Shown here: positions 1-9,256 of the stretch, one piece after another
Layout: every line of letters starts with the position of its first letter
How positions within the stretch are numbered: the first letter of the stretch is position 1
IMG/VR virus record: IMGVR_UViG_3300030333_002388
Span: 1 to 42,988 of that record
From: a virus
Strand: one strand, 5' to 3'
DNA: 42,988 nucleotides
The notes under the pieces: model-generated
Databases searched by the model: none
Told to the model about the DNA's origin: nothing
Seen by the model: the letters and a program-made list of their open reading frames with translations, nothing else
Made by a program: the position numbers and the translations under genes

Positions 1-1
1 T

Positions 2-3000
2 ATAGGTCACTGGGGTAATGATAATTTAGTAAATCTTACTGCTGATGGTAAATTAGGGATAGGAACTGAATCGCCTGATTTTGAGTTAGATGTTGCAGGT
101 AATATAGGTATAGACGGAAAGCTGTATCATAATGGAGATCATAATACTTATCTAGGTTTTGATGCTGATGAAATACAGTTAAGAACAGGTGGAACTGATA
201 GAGTCATTGTTGATTCTTCAGGTAATGTAGGAATAGCCACTACTCCTTCATCTTTATTTCATTTAAAAACTGGCAACAGAGATTTAAACTTTGTACTTGC
301 AGATAGTCCATCAACAGGGAATGTTGGAGTTCAGTTAAGAGCAGGTGCAAGTGACTATATTGGTATAGCAGGCGGTGGTGGAACAGGAATCGGGATTGTT
401 GTAGATGATAGCAATAACGTAGGAATAGGAACTTCCTCACCTTCAGAAAAACTAGATGTAAACGGAACTCTAAATGCAACTAATTTAACAATAGGTGGTG
501 CACAGGGTAGTGATGGACAAGTATTAACTTCAACAGGAAGTGGTGTAGCTTGGGAAAACGCTACAGGTGGATCAGGAGGCATGACTTCTTTCCAATTAGA
601 AGATGGTGATGGTACTGAAGTAGCTGTATCAGATGGTAAAGAAGTTAAATTTGTTGAAGGTGGTGGTATTGATATAAATTGGACAGATACAGATAATGGT
701 ACAGATGGAGACCCATATGATTTAACATTTACTGTAAACGCAGCACAACCTAACATTACAAGTCTTGGTACTTTAACAACTCTTACAGTAGATGACATTA
801 CTATAGATGGCTCTACTATTTCTGATGGTGGAGATTTTACATTAGATGTTGGTGGAGATATTGTTCTTGATGCAGATGGTGGAGATATATGGTTTAATGA
901 TGGTGGAACAACTATTGGAGTATTTAAAAATTCTTCAAGTCATTTATTTATTGAATCTTCTGTATCAGATAAAGATGTATTAATTAGAGGTAACGATGGT
1001 GGTTCAACAATTACTGCTGTTGAGTTTGATATGTCAGACGCAGGAACAGCGAGTTTTAATCACGACATTAAACTTGCCGATAGTGGACAAGCTATATTTG
1101 GTGATGGTGATGATTTATCAATATATCATGCAAGTGACTTTAATTTCTTAATTGCACCTACACACCCAATTGTTATTGGTGGTACTTCTATTAGTCTAAA
1201 AAATGCTGCAACTACTGAAAATATGTTAGTTGCTACACAAGATGGAGCTGTAACTCTTTACCACAACAACGCAGAAAAACTAGCAACAGCTAGTGGTGGT
1301 ATATCAGTAACAGGAGAAGTCGCAGCAACATCATTAGATATTAGTGGTGATGTAGATGTAGATGGCACTTTAGAAGCCGATGCAATTACCGTTAATGGCT
1401 CAACTTTAGCAAGCGTTATAGCAGGAACTACAGTAACATTAGCTTCCACAGTTTCAGTTTCAGACAGCACAGCAAACACAAATTTCCCTGTAGTCTTTCA
1501 CGATGAATCAAACGCATTATTAGATGATACAGGCGCTTTAACATACAATCCAAGCACAGGAACATTTGTAGTTCCTAATTTAAATGTCACTGGTACTACT
1601 ACTACTGTAGATACTACCACAATGACAGTAACAGACAAAAACATTGAAATTGCCAAAGGTGCAGCAAATGATGCAGCTGCAGACGGAGCTGGTATAACAA
1701 TAGATAGTGGAGATGGAGATAAGACCTGGAACTGGGTAGACTCCACAAATGCATGGACATCTTCTGAACACATTCAAGTTGGAACTGATAAGGTATTTGG
1801 TTTTTCAAATGATACAAATACTTATATTGATAGACCTGCTGCTGATGTTATAAGATTTACTACAGGGGGATCAGAAAAGGCTCGTATTAATTCTTCAGGT
1901 ACTTGGCTTAGCATGGCAACACAACAAGGAATTGGTGGCACACCAGCAGACTCAAATACTTTTGAGCTAGGTAGAGGATACTTGAACTTAGCTAGAGATG
2001 ATACTGCAGACGCTAAACAAATTACTTTTGGTAAAAATGGTGCCGTTCATTCATATATAGAAACAACTTCTACTGCATTAGTTTTAGATTCTACAGTTGA
2101 TATTGTCCTAGATGCAGATGGTGCAGATGTTCTTTTTAAAGATGGTGGAACACAATTTGGTAAAATTAGTAAAGGTGGTGGCTCTGATCTAATAATTGAT
2201 GCAAGTATTGCTGATAAAGACATATTCTTAATGGGTACAGATGGCTCTACTGCAATTACTGCTCTTAAACTTGATATGTCAGCAGCAGGGGCAGCAACAT
2301 TTAACAGTACAATAACCAGTAGCGACATAACCATAACAAATGCAGGTCCAAGTCTATATCTTGTAGACACAGACAATGATTCTGACTGGCAAATTAAGAA
2401 TGGTAATGGGCATTTTAGAGTAATAGATACTACAAATTCACTAGACAGATTAAATATTGATACAAGTGGACGTGTAGGTATAGGAACAGCAGGAGGAGCA
2501 GCTGGAGCAAAACTTCATGTACTAAGTGGTACAGATAACAATTTATCAGCAGATATTTCAGAAGTAAGGTTTATAGGTGCTGATAAAGCTATAACAGGAG
2601 AACAAGCCAATTTAGTCATACAAACAAATGACGATATGGCAATAAATAAAGGTGGCTCTATTGCATTTGGTGGTAGACATACAACTTCATCAACTAATAG
2701 TGGAAATTTTGCTCATATTAGCGGAAGAAAAGAAAATTCAACATCAGCAAATTATGCGGGGTATTTATCTTTTGGTACATCAGATAGTGCTTCTGATATA
2801 ACTGAGGCGATGAGAATATCTTCAGATGGAGTATTATGTATAGGAGATACCGAGGGCTGGACTAGTACTGTTTTAGACTTAGGTGCTACTTCAAATAATA
2901 TGAGAGTTGGAAATACTCTTTATTTTTATGATAGTAATAGGTATATAAAAAGAAATAGTAACGACTTAGAATATTCTACTAATGGAAAACATAATTTTAC

Positions 3001-6000
3001 AGCAGGTAATGTTCAAGTTTCAGCAGGTGGTCTATCTTACGATAACAATGGACAGATGTACTCTTGGAGAGCACAAAACAATTCAGGAAATGCTAGTAAT
3101 TATACAAAAATAGCTTCAGTATCGGGTTCACAGAGCACAAGATTCTATATAAATGTATATGGTAGAAGTCAAGGTTACTCAGATGGAGTATTAGGAGCTA
3201 TGGCTACTATCGTTGGTCAGATAAACAATGATAATGATATAGACCTAATGTATTACAATTTTTATGCTGATGAAGATGCCATTAATGGTGCAGGTCATGT
3301 TAATACTGGAAGTTGCACAGCAGACATATATGTTCAAACAGGCACTTATTCAGAATTGGTAGCACAGGGTGGAATCTCAGATGGAACACTCACACCTTAT
3401 TCAACTACTACAGGCTCATCTGCCCCAACGAATCACGTAGCTGCAAGTCAAAGAGTCGTACTAGTACAAAATGCTAGTGGACAAGTTGGTATTAATGATA
3501 CCTCACCTTCAGACACACTTGATGTAAATGGAACAGTTAGTTTAAAAAATACTAGTGCTACAGCAGCAAATTATATTCACATGCCTAGAGGTGGTGGAAT
3601 CACTCTTTATGGTGATGCTAACCAACATCATGGTATATTCTCAAGAGATCAAAGTAATAATTCAGCAGATGATCTTATGATTACCTCTTATGGAGCGGTT
3701 TATATTGATTTAGATTCAAATGATAATAATACTTCAGGTGCAGACTTTGTTATAGGTAAACATAATAGCACTAGTAATAATTTATTGGTTGTTGATGGAG
3801 AAGATGGAGATGTCGGTATTGGTACAACACCTTCGTTTTCTTCAGGAAGTGGTTTAGAAATAGAAAGAAGTGGAACTGCTACTTTAAGACTACAAGATTC
3901 AGGAAATAAATCAGCAGAAATCAGAATGAGTACTGATTTAGAGTTTGTCTCTGTTAATAGTGGTTCAAATATGGTTTTTGATGCAACAGGTGATATTGTC
4001 CTAGATGCAGACGGTGGAGATATTAATTTAAAAGATGGGGGAACAGAATTTTTAAGATTATCAAACTCAGGAGATGGACCTCAGTTTTATTCTCCTGTAT
4101 CAGATAAAGATTTTAAATTTGTTGTAAATGATGGTGGTAGTGATACAACTGTACTTTATATTGATGGGTCTGCTGCTGGAAATGTCGGTATCGGTACAAC
4201 AAGTCCTATAGCAGACTTACAGGTAGGCGATGCTTCATCAGCACAAACTTTTTTAATGTTAGGGCCTAACTCCAACACTACAAGCTCACAAATCCTCTTT
4301 GGCGATAATACTTCAGGTGGTGACCCTTATGAAAATGGTATGGGCATAAGATACGATAGCTCAAGTAATGTCTTGCATTTTGATGATAACTACAACGATG
4401 GTGGTAGTGCCAATAATGAAATTATGAGTATTGACAGAGATGACCAAAGAGTTGGTATTGGCACAACCTCACCAACAGGTAAATTACATATACATAATAC
4501 ATCTACTACTTCAGATGGAGATGGATCAGCAGACGAATCACCAACAGGTCAAGATAGTATTTTACTTTACGGTCATGGGGGAACAAACGGTCAAACTTAC
4601 GGAGGCATAACTTGGTTAGGTAGTAGCAGTAGGAGACGTGCCATGATAAGCGCTGTTGCTGAAAGTACTGATACTGATTATCTAGGATTAGCATTTTATA
4701 CTCAAGGTACTGATGGTTCAGGTGACTTTTATGAATCAATGCGTATAGCTCGTAATGGTAATGTCGGAATTGGAACTACAAGTCCTAGTTTTTCAGCAGG
4801 TTCTGGTTTAGAAATAAGTAGAGCAGGTCCAGCGACTTTAAGACTAGAAGATACAGATGGCACAACAGGCGCAACAGAATTAGTTCAAGTAGATGCAGAC
4901 GGTTATTTATTAACAAGACAAAGTAGTAACTTAATTTTTGGTACAAATTCTTCTGAAAGAATGAGAATAACTTCTTCAGGAGAAGTACAAATACAGCAAA
5001 GTGGTTTAGTAATAGAACACGCAAGTACTCCATTTATGCAACTTAAAGATACAACCAATAATGTTAGTTTAAAATTTTATGCACAAGACAGTAATGCTTT
5101 TGTAGGAACAACATCAAGTCACGAAGTAAATATTGGTACAAATAATACTACTGCTATAAATATTACCACTTCTCAAGAAGTTACTATTTCTAATGGATTA
5201 GATGTATATGGAGCTTCCCCTGCTATTAAATCAAGGGGATCAGACAGTGAAATAATACTACAATCTCTAAATGAATCAGCTTCAAATGCAGCTCAGTTCC
5301 ATATTGCACACCAAGCAGGAAATGCACAAATCTATAATGCTAGAGGAAATATGCGTTACTACATGGGTGCTAATGATGCAACTTATATAGAAGGCGATGG
5401 CAATTACATGGAAATTAATACTGCATCAGGTTATACAAGAATTGGTGCTAATAATTCTTCATTCTCTCATTTTTATACTGATAGAGCTGAATTTTATTTC
5501 AATAAAGCTGTAGCAATTAATGGAGCTTGCCGACCTTATGGCGATGATACCCATGATTTAGGTAGTTCAAGCAATAATTGGCGCGAATTATTTATAACAA
5601 CAGTTACTGCAGCAGGTGATGTTACTGCATATGCTTCTGATGAAAGACTAAAAACAAATATTGTAAAAATAGATAGTGCAGTAGAAAAAGTAAAACAACT
5701 AAGAGGTGTAACTTTTGATTGGAAAGATGATGTAGAAGAAAAAGGATTTAAGCCTTCAGCAAAACATGAGACTGGAGTTATTGCTCAAGAAATACAAAAA
5801 ATAATACCAGATGCGGTTGTACCCGCACCTTTTGATTCAAATTATTTGACAGTAAAACATGAAAAAATAATTCCTCTACTTATTGAAGCAATTAAAGAAC
5901 AACAAGAAGAAATAGAACAATTAAAAAGAGATTCACACCCCGCAAAGGATATGTGTGACATGAAAGGCTACAAAGATTTGGTAGCAAGAATAGAAAAAAT

Positions 6001-6025
6001 GGAGAAAAGTAATGGCAATAACTAA
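2..6025 (+). CDS. Giant tail fibre / receptor-binding protein with C-terminal S74 chaperone (5' partial)
   Basis: The reading frame is open from base 2, so the gene is cut by the left edge; 2007 codons are visible. An internal ATG at 581 is not the start, because the same repeat-rich protein continues upstream of it. The body is built of many degenerate blocks containing VGIGT(T/S)SP-like and DGGD-rich motifs, typical of beta-structured fibre shafts. The last ~120 residues match the intramolecular chaperone of endosialidase (peptidase S74): SDERLKTNI, where self-cleavage before the aspartate is expected, then GVIAQEIQ and a terminal coiled coil rich in E/Q/K. Known family role: the chaperone trimerises the fibre and then cuts itself off. 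It probably mediates host adsorption. The stop overlaps the next gene. Confidence 0.93.
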   Translation: MGHWGNDNLVNLTADGKLGIGTESPDFELDVAGNIGIDGKLYHNGDHNTYLGFDADEIQLRTGGTDRVIVDSSGNVGIATTPSSLFHLKTGNRDLNFVLADSPSTGNVGVQLRAGASDYIGIAGGGGTGIGIVVDDSNNVGIGTSSPSEKLDVNGTLNATNLTIGGAQGSDGQVLTSTGSGVAWENATGGSGGMTSFQLEDGDGTEVAVSDGKEVKFVEGGGIDINWTDTDNGTDGDPYDLTFTVNAAQPNITSLGTLTTLTVDDITIDGSTISDGGDFTLDVGGDIVLDADGGDIWFNDGGTTIGVFKNSSSHLFIESSVSDKDVLIRGNDGGSTITAVEFDMSDAGTASFNHDIKLADSGQAIFGDGDDLSIYHASDFNFLIAPTHPIVIGGTSISLKNAATTENMLVATQDGAVTLYHNNAEKLATASGGISVTGEVAATSLDISGDVDVDGTLEADAITVNGSTLASVIAGTTVTLASTVSVSDSTANTNFPVVFHDESNALLDDTGALTYNPSTGTFVVPNLNVTGTTTTVDTTTMTVTDKNIEIAKGAANDAAADGAGITIDSGDGDKTWNWVDSTNAWTSSEHIQVGTDKVFGFSNDTNTYIDRPAADVIRFTTGGSEKARINSSGTWLSMATQQGIGGTPADSNTFELGRGYLNLARDDTADAKQITFGKNGAVHSYIETTSTALVLDSTVDIVLDADGADVLFKDGGTQFGKISKGGGSDLIIDASIADKDIFLMGTDGSTAITALKLDMSAAGAATFNSTITSSDITITNAGPSLYLVDTDNDSDWQIKNGNGHFRVIDTTNSLDRLNIDTSGRVGIGTAGGAAGAKLHVLSGTDNNLSADISEVRFIGADKAITGEQANLVIQTNDDMAINKGGSIAFGGRHTTSSTNSGNFAHISGRKENSTSANYAGYLSFGTSDSASDITEAMRISSDGVLCIGDTEGWTSTVLDLGATSNNMRVGNTLYFYDSNRYIKRNSNDLEYSTNGKHNFTAGNVQVSAGGLSYDNNGQMYSWRAQNNSGNASNYTKIASVSGSQSTRFYINVYGRSQGYSDGVLGAMATIVGQINNDNDIDLMYYNFYADEDAINGAGHVNTGSCTADIYVQTGTYSELVAQGGISDGTLTPYSTTTGSSAPTNHVAASQRVVLVQNASGQVGINDTSPSDTLDVNGTVSLKNTSATAANYIHMPRGGGITLYGDANQHHGIFSRDQSNNSADDLMITSYGAVYIDLDSNDNNTSGADFVIGKHNSTSNNLLVVDGEDGDVGIGTTPSFSSGSGLEIERSGTATLRLQDSGNKSAEIRMSTDLEFVSVNSGSNMVFDATGDIVLDADGGDINLKDGGTEFLRLSNSGDGPQFYSPVSDKDFKFVVNDGGSDTTVLYIDGSAAGNVGIGTTSPIADLQVGDASSAQTFLMLGPNSNTTSSQILFGDNTSGGDPYENGMGIRYDSSSNVLHFDDNYNDGGSANNEIMSIDRDDQRVGIGTTSPTGKLHIHNTSTTSDGDGSADESPTGQDSILLYGHGGTNGQTYGGITWLGSSSRRRAMISAVAESTDTDYLGLAFYTQGTDGSGDFYESMRIARNGNVGIGTTSPSFSAGSGLEISRAGPATLRLEDTDGTTGATELVQVDADGYLLTRQSSNLIFGTNSSERMRITSSGEVQIQQSGLVIEHASTPFMQLKDTTNNVSLKFYAQDSNAFVGTTSSHEVNIGTNNTTAINITTSQEVTISNGLDVYGASPAIKSRGSDSEIILQSLNESASNAAQFHIAHQAGNAQIYNARGNMRYYMGANDATYIEGDGNYMEINTASGYTRIGANNSSFSHFYTDRAEFYFNKAVAINGACRPYGDDTHDLGSSSNNWRELFITTVTAAGDVTAYASDERLKTNIVKIDSAVEKVKQLRGVTFDWKDDVEEKGFKPSAKHETGVIAQEIQKIIPDAVVPAPFDSNYLTVKHEKIIPLLIEAIKEQQEEIEQLKRDSHPAKDMCDMKGYKDLVARIEKMEKSNGNN

Positions 6026-6278
6026 AACTACAACTGTAGAACTTATTGAAGTGCGACCTGCTGCAAATTCTTCCGCAGCAAACAGTTCAAATGAAAAGTA
6101 TAATAGTGCAATGGTTGTATATAAGAATATTCTTGATGACAGTAGTGATGATGACTTACCTGTAACTGCTAAAACAACAAAATATTTTTATAAATTTGTT
6201 GCAGATGGTGGAGCGGCAACTAACTACTCAAGTGAAGACGCCCTTGTAAAGGCAGTTCTAGACGCAATTTGGGAATAA
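6012..6278 (+). CDS. Small tail-fibre-associated protein of unknown function
   Basis: 88 residues, soluble, no membrane segment. The start is well placed: GGAGAAAAGTA precedes the ATG, and the first 14 bases overlap the end of the fibre gene in another frame, implying translational coupling. The N-terminal half is Ala/Ser/Asn-rich (AANSSAANSSN); the C-terminal half alternates polar and aromatic residues (YFYKFVADGG). Small proteins of this type commonly follow fibre genes in marine phages. A minor fibre or assembly role is inference from position only. Confidence 0.72.
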   Translation: MAITKTTTVELIEVRPAANSSAANSSNEKYNSAMVVYKNILDDSSDDDLPVTAKTTKYFYKFVADGGAATNYSSEDALVKAVLDAIWE

Positions 6279-6279
6279 C

Positions 6280-7092
6280 ATGGCTGTACCCTCATCTGGA
6301 GCAATAACAATGAGAGGAATCTTCTCGGAGAAGAACGAGAACGATTATAGTGCGCAAAATATGGACGGAGAAAATTCCGTTAGCTTAAAAGGATTATGTG
6401 ATAATAGCACTAATGATTCTAGTGGTGGAAATATAAACTTGAATACAGGTTTTGCAAGTACAGCTAGTGGAGGAGCAAATTTAGATGATGCTCCTTACGC
6501 AATGAGTGAGTTTCGTGGATATGACCATGACGCCTCTACTCTAATACATTCAACTACTTTCCAACCTGATAAAGATACTGTAAGTCTTCCATATCAATCT
6601 GTTTATCATTTTTCAGGATTCGGCTCCTCTAACCACCCAGTTTCAAACTGGACAGGCGGAGATTCATCAATGAATGATATAACTTTTCCAGATAGTGCAA
6701 CTTTTGGAGGAATTTCTTCAGCGTCTAGTGGTGCACAAACTATAGCAGGAAATAAAATCTATATAGCATATCTTTATAACTGGAATAATGATGGAGATAG
6801 TACTAATGGAGAAACTATACAAATTGGTTTTGGAAAGAAACAAGAAGGTTCAGAAGTATTTAGTGCAAGTGCAACTGATTGGACAAGTATAAAAATATAT
6901 GATGGAAGTAATAATAGTGCAACATTAAGAGTAACACTAAATAGAGCAGATGCAGATAGTGCAACTGTTAGTACTTCGGGTGGATACACAGGAATAGTAT
7001 ATAAATGGAACGCTTCTAGAGGCTTTAGTGATTACTTTGGAACAAATACTACTGCAAGTAGTAATGATGAACATTTTATAGAGATATCATAA
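6280..7092 (+). CDS. Putative tail adhesin / minor tail fibre protein
   Basis: 270 residues beginning MAVPSSGAITMRGIF. The opening pattern (PSSGxIsm, later APYAMSEFRGYDH) is one I associate with marine phage tail-tip or fibre proteins, in which a short N-terminal adaptor ends in an (M)SEFRGY-type motif before a beta-rich, Ser/Thr/Gly-rich C-terminal domain. Here residues ~90-270 form that Ser/Asn/Thr-rich domain, which is probably the ligand-binding part. It lies 2 nt after the preceding stop, and its stop overlaps the next start. Structural role: moderately sure. Receptor: unknown. Confidence 0.7.
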   Translation: MAVPSSGAITMRGIFSEKNENDYSAQNMDGENSVSLKGLCDNSTNDSSGGNINLNTGFASTASGGANLDDAPYAMSEFRGYDHDASTLIHSTTFQPDKDTVSLPYQSVYHFSGFGSSNHPVSNWTGGDSSMNDITFPDSATFGGISSASSGAQTIAGNKIYIAYLYNWNNDGDSTNGETIQIGFGKKQEGSEVFSASATDWTSIKIYDGSNNSATLRVTLNRADADSATVSTSGGYTGIVYKWNASRGFSDYFGTNTTASSNDEHFIEIS

Positions 7093-7889
7093 TGAGTATA
7101 ACAAGATCAAATTCAAATAAAAAAATAATAGATTCAGACTATTCAGGTGTTAGCATTGAATCACTAGATAAGAATAGTACTGATGATGGTTTTATATCTT
7201 ATGTTCATACAAAAATATTAGGAACATTTGCTACTACACAAGAAAGTAATACTAATTTTAAAGATGATATTTACATGGACGGCAGTCTTGCTCGTTCAGA
7301 TTATACTGTTGGTACAACACAAGGACAAGCAATAGTATCAAAATTACAAGCAGATTGGGCTAGTGAAGTGCCTAATTATTCTGCTCATGCAATTAATCTT
7401 GTAGCAGAATTTACACCAGATCGATTACCTTATACAAATAATAGTATTAGTTGGTATAATTTTGAAGAGCCATCTAGTGCTATAAAAACTACTTATAGTC
7501 TCTCATATTCTAAATATTGTAATTGGTATGGATTAAAATTTGATAAGACAACAAAAGAAGTTATGGCAAAAATAGTTTTACCAAATGATGAATTTGTTTC
7601 TAAATACGGAGAACCAAGTATTTCACTACCAGCATGGTTAAAAAAAGAAAACGGAAGATTTTTTGCTAAACTTCATAAGAAAGACGGTTCTGTTGATGAC
7701 TACTATGATATATACATACACGCACCAGTATCTCTTTTTAAAGAGTGGACTGACGCAAATTCACTTACATTCCCTTACAATACAAGTTCTGTTAATTTAA
7801 AAGATAATATTTTATGTTGGGGTATAACAGTAAAAGGAAGCACAAATGAAATCAAGCACATTAAAGCGTACTCAAGAGTCTATTTATAA
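7092..7889 (+). CDS. Hypothetical virion/tail protein
   Basis: 265 residues; the ATG overlaps the previous stop (TAATG). No domain is recognised. The sequence is soluble and rich in Tyr, Ser, Asn and Asp (SYSKYCNWYGLKF; DYYDIYIHAPVSLF), which suggests a beta-rich surface protein. Its position at the end of the fibre cluster and co-directional coupling suggest a structural or adhesin function. This is inference only. Confidence 0.62.
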   Translation: MSITRSNSNKKIIDSDYSGVSIESLDKNSTDDGFISYVHTKILGTFATTQESNTNFKDDIYMDGSLARSDYTVGTTQGQAIVSKLQADWASEVPNYSAHAINLVAEFTPDRLPYTNNSISWYNFEEPSSAIKTTYSLSYSKYCNWYGLKFDKTTKEVMAKIVLPNDEFVSKYGEPSISLPAWLKKENGRFFAKLHKKDGSVDDYYDIYIHAPVSLFKEWTDANSLTFPYNTSSVNLKDNILCWGITVKGSTNEIKHIKAYSRVYL

Positions 7890-7992
7890 AGAAGTAGATA
7901 AGAAATTTTGGGAAAAGAGTCGAAAGGAAAAAGAAATGTACTATAAAAATAAATGTCAATGTTGTAAGTGTTGTAATTGCACTTGCTGTTAA
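7846..7992 (+). CDS. Tiny protein with metallothionein-like cysteine-rich C-terminus
   Basis: 48 residues, starting inside the 3' end of the preceding gene (44-nt overlap, different frame) behind a very good Shine-Dalgarno site (AAAGGAAG, 5 nt before ATG). The first ~36 residues are highly charged, probably helical (Lys/Glu-rich). The last 12 residues are CQCCKCCNCTCC: eight cysteines in CxCC/CC/CxCC arrangement. Such clusters bind Zn/Cd/Cu in metallothioneins or Fe-S in some virion proteins; no family is recognised here. It is the last gene before the bidirectional terminator and so belongs to the tail transcript. Confidence 0.7.
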   Translation: MKSSTLKRTQESIYKEVDKKFWEKSRKEKEMYYKNKCQCCKCCNCTCC

Positions 7993-8017
7993 AATAAAAA
8001 GGGGCAATAAGCCCCTC
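7991..8017. terminator. Intrinsic terminator between convergent transcripts
   Basis: Hairpin GGGGC-AATAA-GCCCC. Read on the minus strand it is followed by TTTTTATTTT, a standard Rho-independent terminator for the nrd/replication operon. On the plus strand it is followed by the weaker TCTTC, so it may also stop the tail transcript. Confidence 0.85.
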
Positions 8018-8021
8018 TTCA

Positions 8022-8288
8022 CTACATTACTGGAGTTTCTTCTCCAGATTCATCATCTGAAACATTATCTGAAGCTTCCACCGATGCTGTTAATCTAGCA
8101 GTGAAACCTTCTGTAGCAACTGAAACTTGATCAAGTTCCATTTGTAACTGTTGCTTTCTAGTATTTAAACTATTAAGACAAGCAACAATATACCTTGCTT
8201 CATCTGATAATTCAGAGATGACATATTTTTTATCGTCAAGCATCAAGACTGGTTCGTCTTGAGTTACTTCTGGATTTTGAGTACTCAT
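8022..8288 (-). CDS. DUF6447-like small acidic protein
   Basis: 88 residues. The central segment VLMLDDKKYVISELSDEAR followed by a helix-rich stretch with regularly spaced Leu/Gln resembles the DUF6447 pattern (a displayed strand, then YxxxxLSDEAK and a long helix) seen in cyanophage and marine phage genomes; function unknown. The C-terminus is acidic. The ATG follows an AGGAGAATAT site just behind nrdB, and the gene is last in the operon before the terminator. Confidence 0.65.
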   Translation of the reverse strand: MSTQNPEVTQDEPVLMLDDKKYVISELSDEARYIVACLNSLNTRKQQLQMELDQVSVATEGFTARLTASVEASDNVSDDESGEETPVM

Positions 8289-8296
8289 ATATTCTC

Positions 8297-9256
8297 CTAT
8301 TTAAATATATCTTCCCAATTACCTTGGGTACTACTTTTAGCATACTCAGTAGCTCTGTTTTCAAAAAAGTTGGTATGCTCAACCGCATTAACTTGCATAT
8401 CTATCCAAGGCAACGGATTCTCTGTACTATGAAAAATCTTTTTCATACCTAACTGAAGTAATCTTCTATCCGCAATATAACGAATATACTCTTTTACTTC
8501 TTTCGCTGTTAGATCAGGAACATTTGTCTTGTCAAAACATACATCAATAAACTTATCTTCGAGTTCAACAGTCCTTTCGGCTGCGCAGTAGATTTCATAT
8601 TTAAGTCTATCAGTCCATAAGTCTGGATTTTCAGCTATAAAAGTTCTAAATAGCTTGGTTAATCCTTCCACATGAAGGCTTTCATCTCTTATAGACCATG
8701 TAACAATCTGTCCCATACCTTTCATTAAGTTATGTCTAGGATAGTTAAGAAGAACAGCAAAACTACTAAATAGTTGTACTCCTTCTGTAAATCCACTATA
8801 TACTGCCATAGTCTTTGCCATTTCATGTGGTGTTTTCATGTTGAAATTCATTAGATAATCATGTTTTTCTACCATCTCATTTATATCCATAAATTCTTTA
8901 TACATATCATCAGATTTACCTAATGTCTCTAATAGTAAAGAATATGCTTCTTGGTGTACTGCTTCCATAGCAGCAAAACTTACTAACATCATTCTTACTT
9001 CAGGTTGTTTAAATGTTGGTAGATAATGATGTGCATATCCACCACAAACATCAACATCAGCTTGTGTAAAAAATCTAAATATATTATCTAATAATAATCT
9101 TTCATCATTTGTTAATTTTTCATTATAATCTTTTATGTCATCTGCAAGAGGAACTTCATCAGGCAACCAGTGCATTTGCTGTTGCTTTTTATAGTTCTCA
9201 AATGCCCAAGGATAAGTAAAAGGTTTATAATAATTTCTTTCTTTTAATAAATTCAT
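8297..9256 (-). CDS. nrdB: Ribonucleotide reductase class I, small (radical) subunit
   Basis: 319 residues, usual length for a phage R2 protein. It houses the di-metal/tyrosyl radical that starts ribonucleotide reduction. All ligands can be placed by spacing against E. coli R2: D67, E98, H101, E158, E192, H195, and the radical tyrosine Y105 (motif EAVHQEAY). It is therefore a Tyr-radical type, not a Tyr-less variant. The ATG directly abuts the nrdA stop (TAAATG), so the two are co-translated. It supplies dNTPs for phage DNA synthesis with NrdA and the glutaredoxin nearby. Confidence 0.96.
   Translation of the reverse strand: MNLLKERNYYKPFTYPWAFENYKKQQQMHWLPDEVPLADDIKDYNEKLTNDERLLLDNIFRFFTQADVDVCGGYAHHYLPTFKQPEVRMMLVSFAAMEAVHQEAYSLLLETLGKSDDMYKEFMDINEMVEKHDYLMNFNMKTPHEMAKTMAVYSGFTEGVQLFSSFAVLLNYPRHNLMKGMGQIVTWSIRDESLHVEGLTKLFRTFIAENPDLWTDRLKYEIYCAAERTVELEDKFIDVCFDKTNVPDLTAKEVKEYIRYIADRRLLQLGMKKIFHSTENPLPWIDMQVNAVEHTNFFENRATEYAKSSTQGNWEDIFK

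Noticed and set aside
581-6025. Tail fibre starting at the ATG at 581
   Set aside because: The same frame is open to base 2 and encodes the same GIGT-type repeats, so the true start is outside the window.
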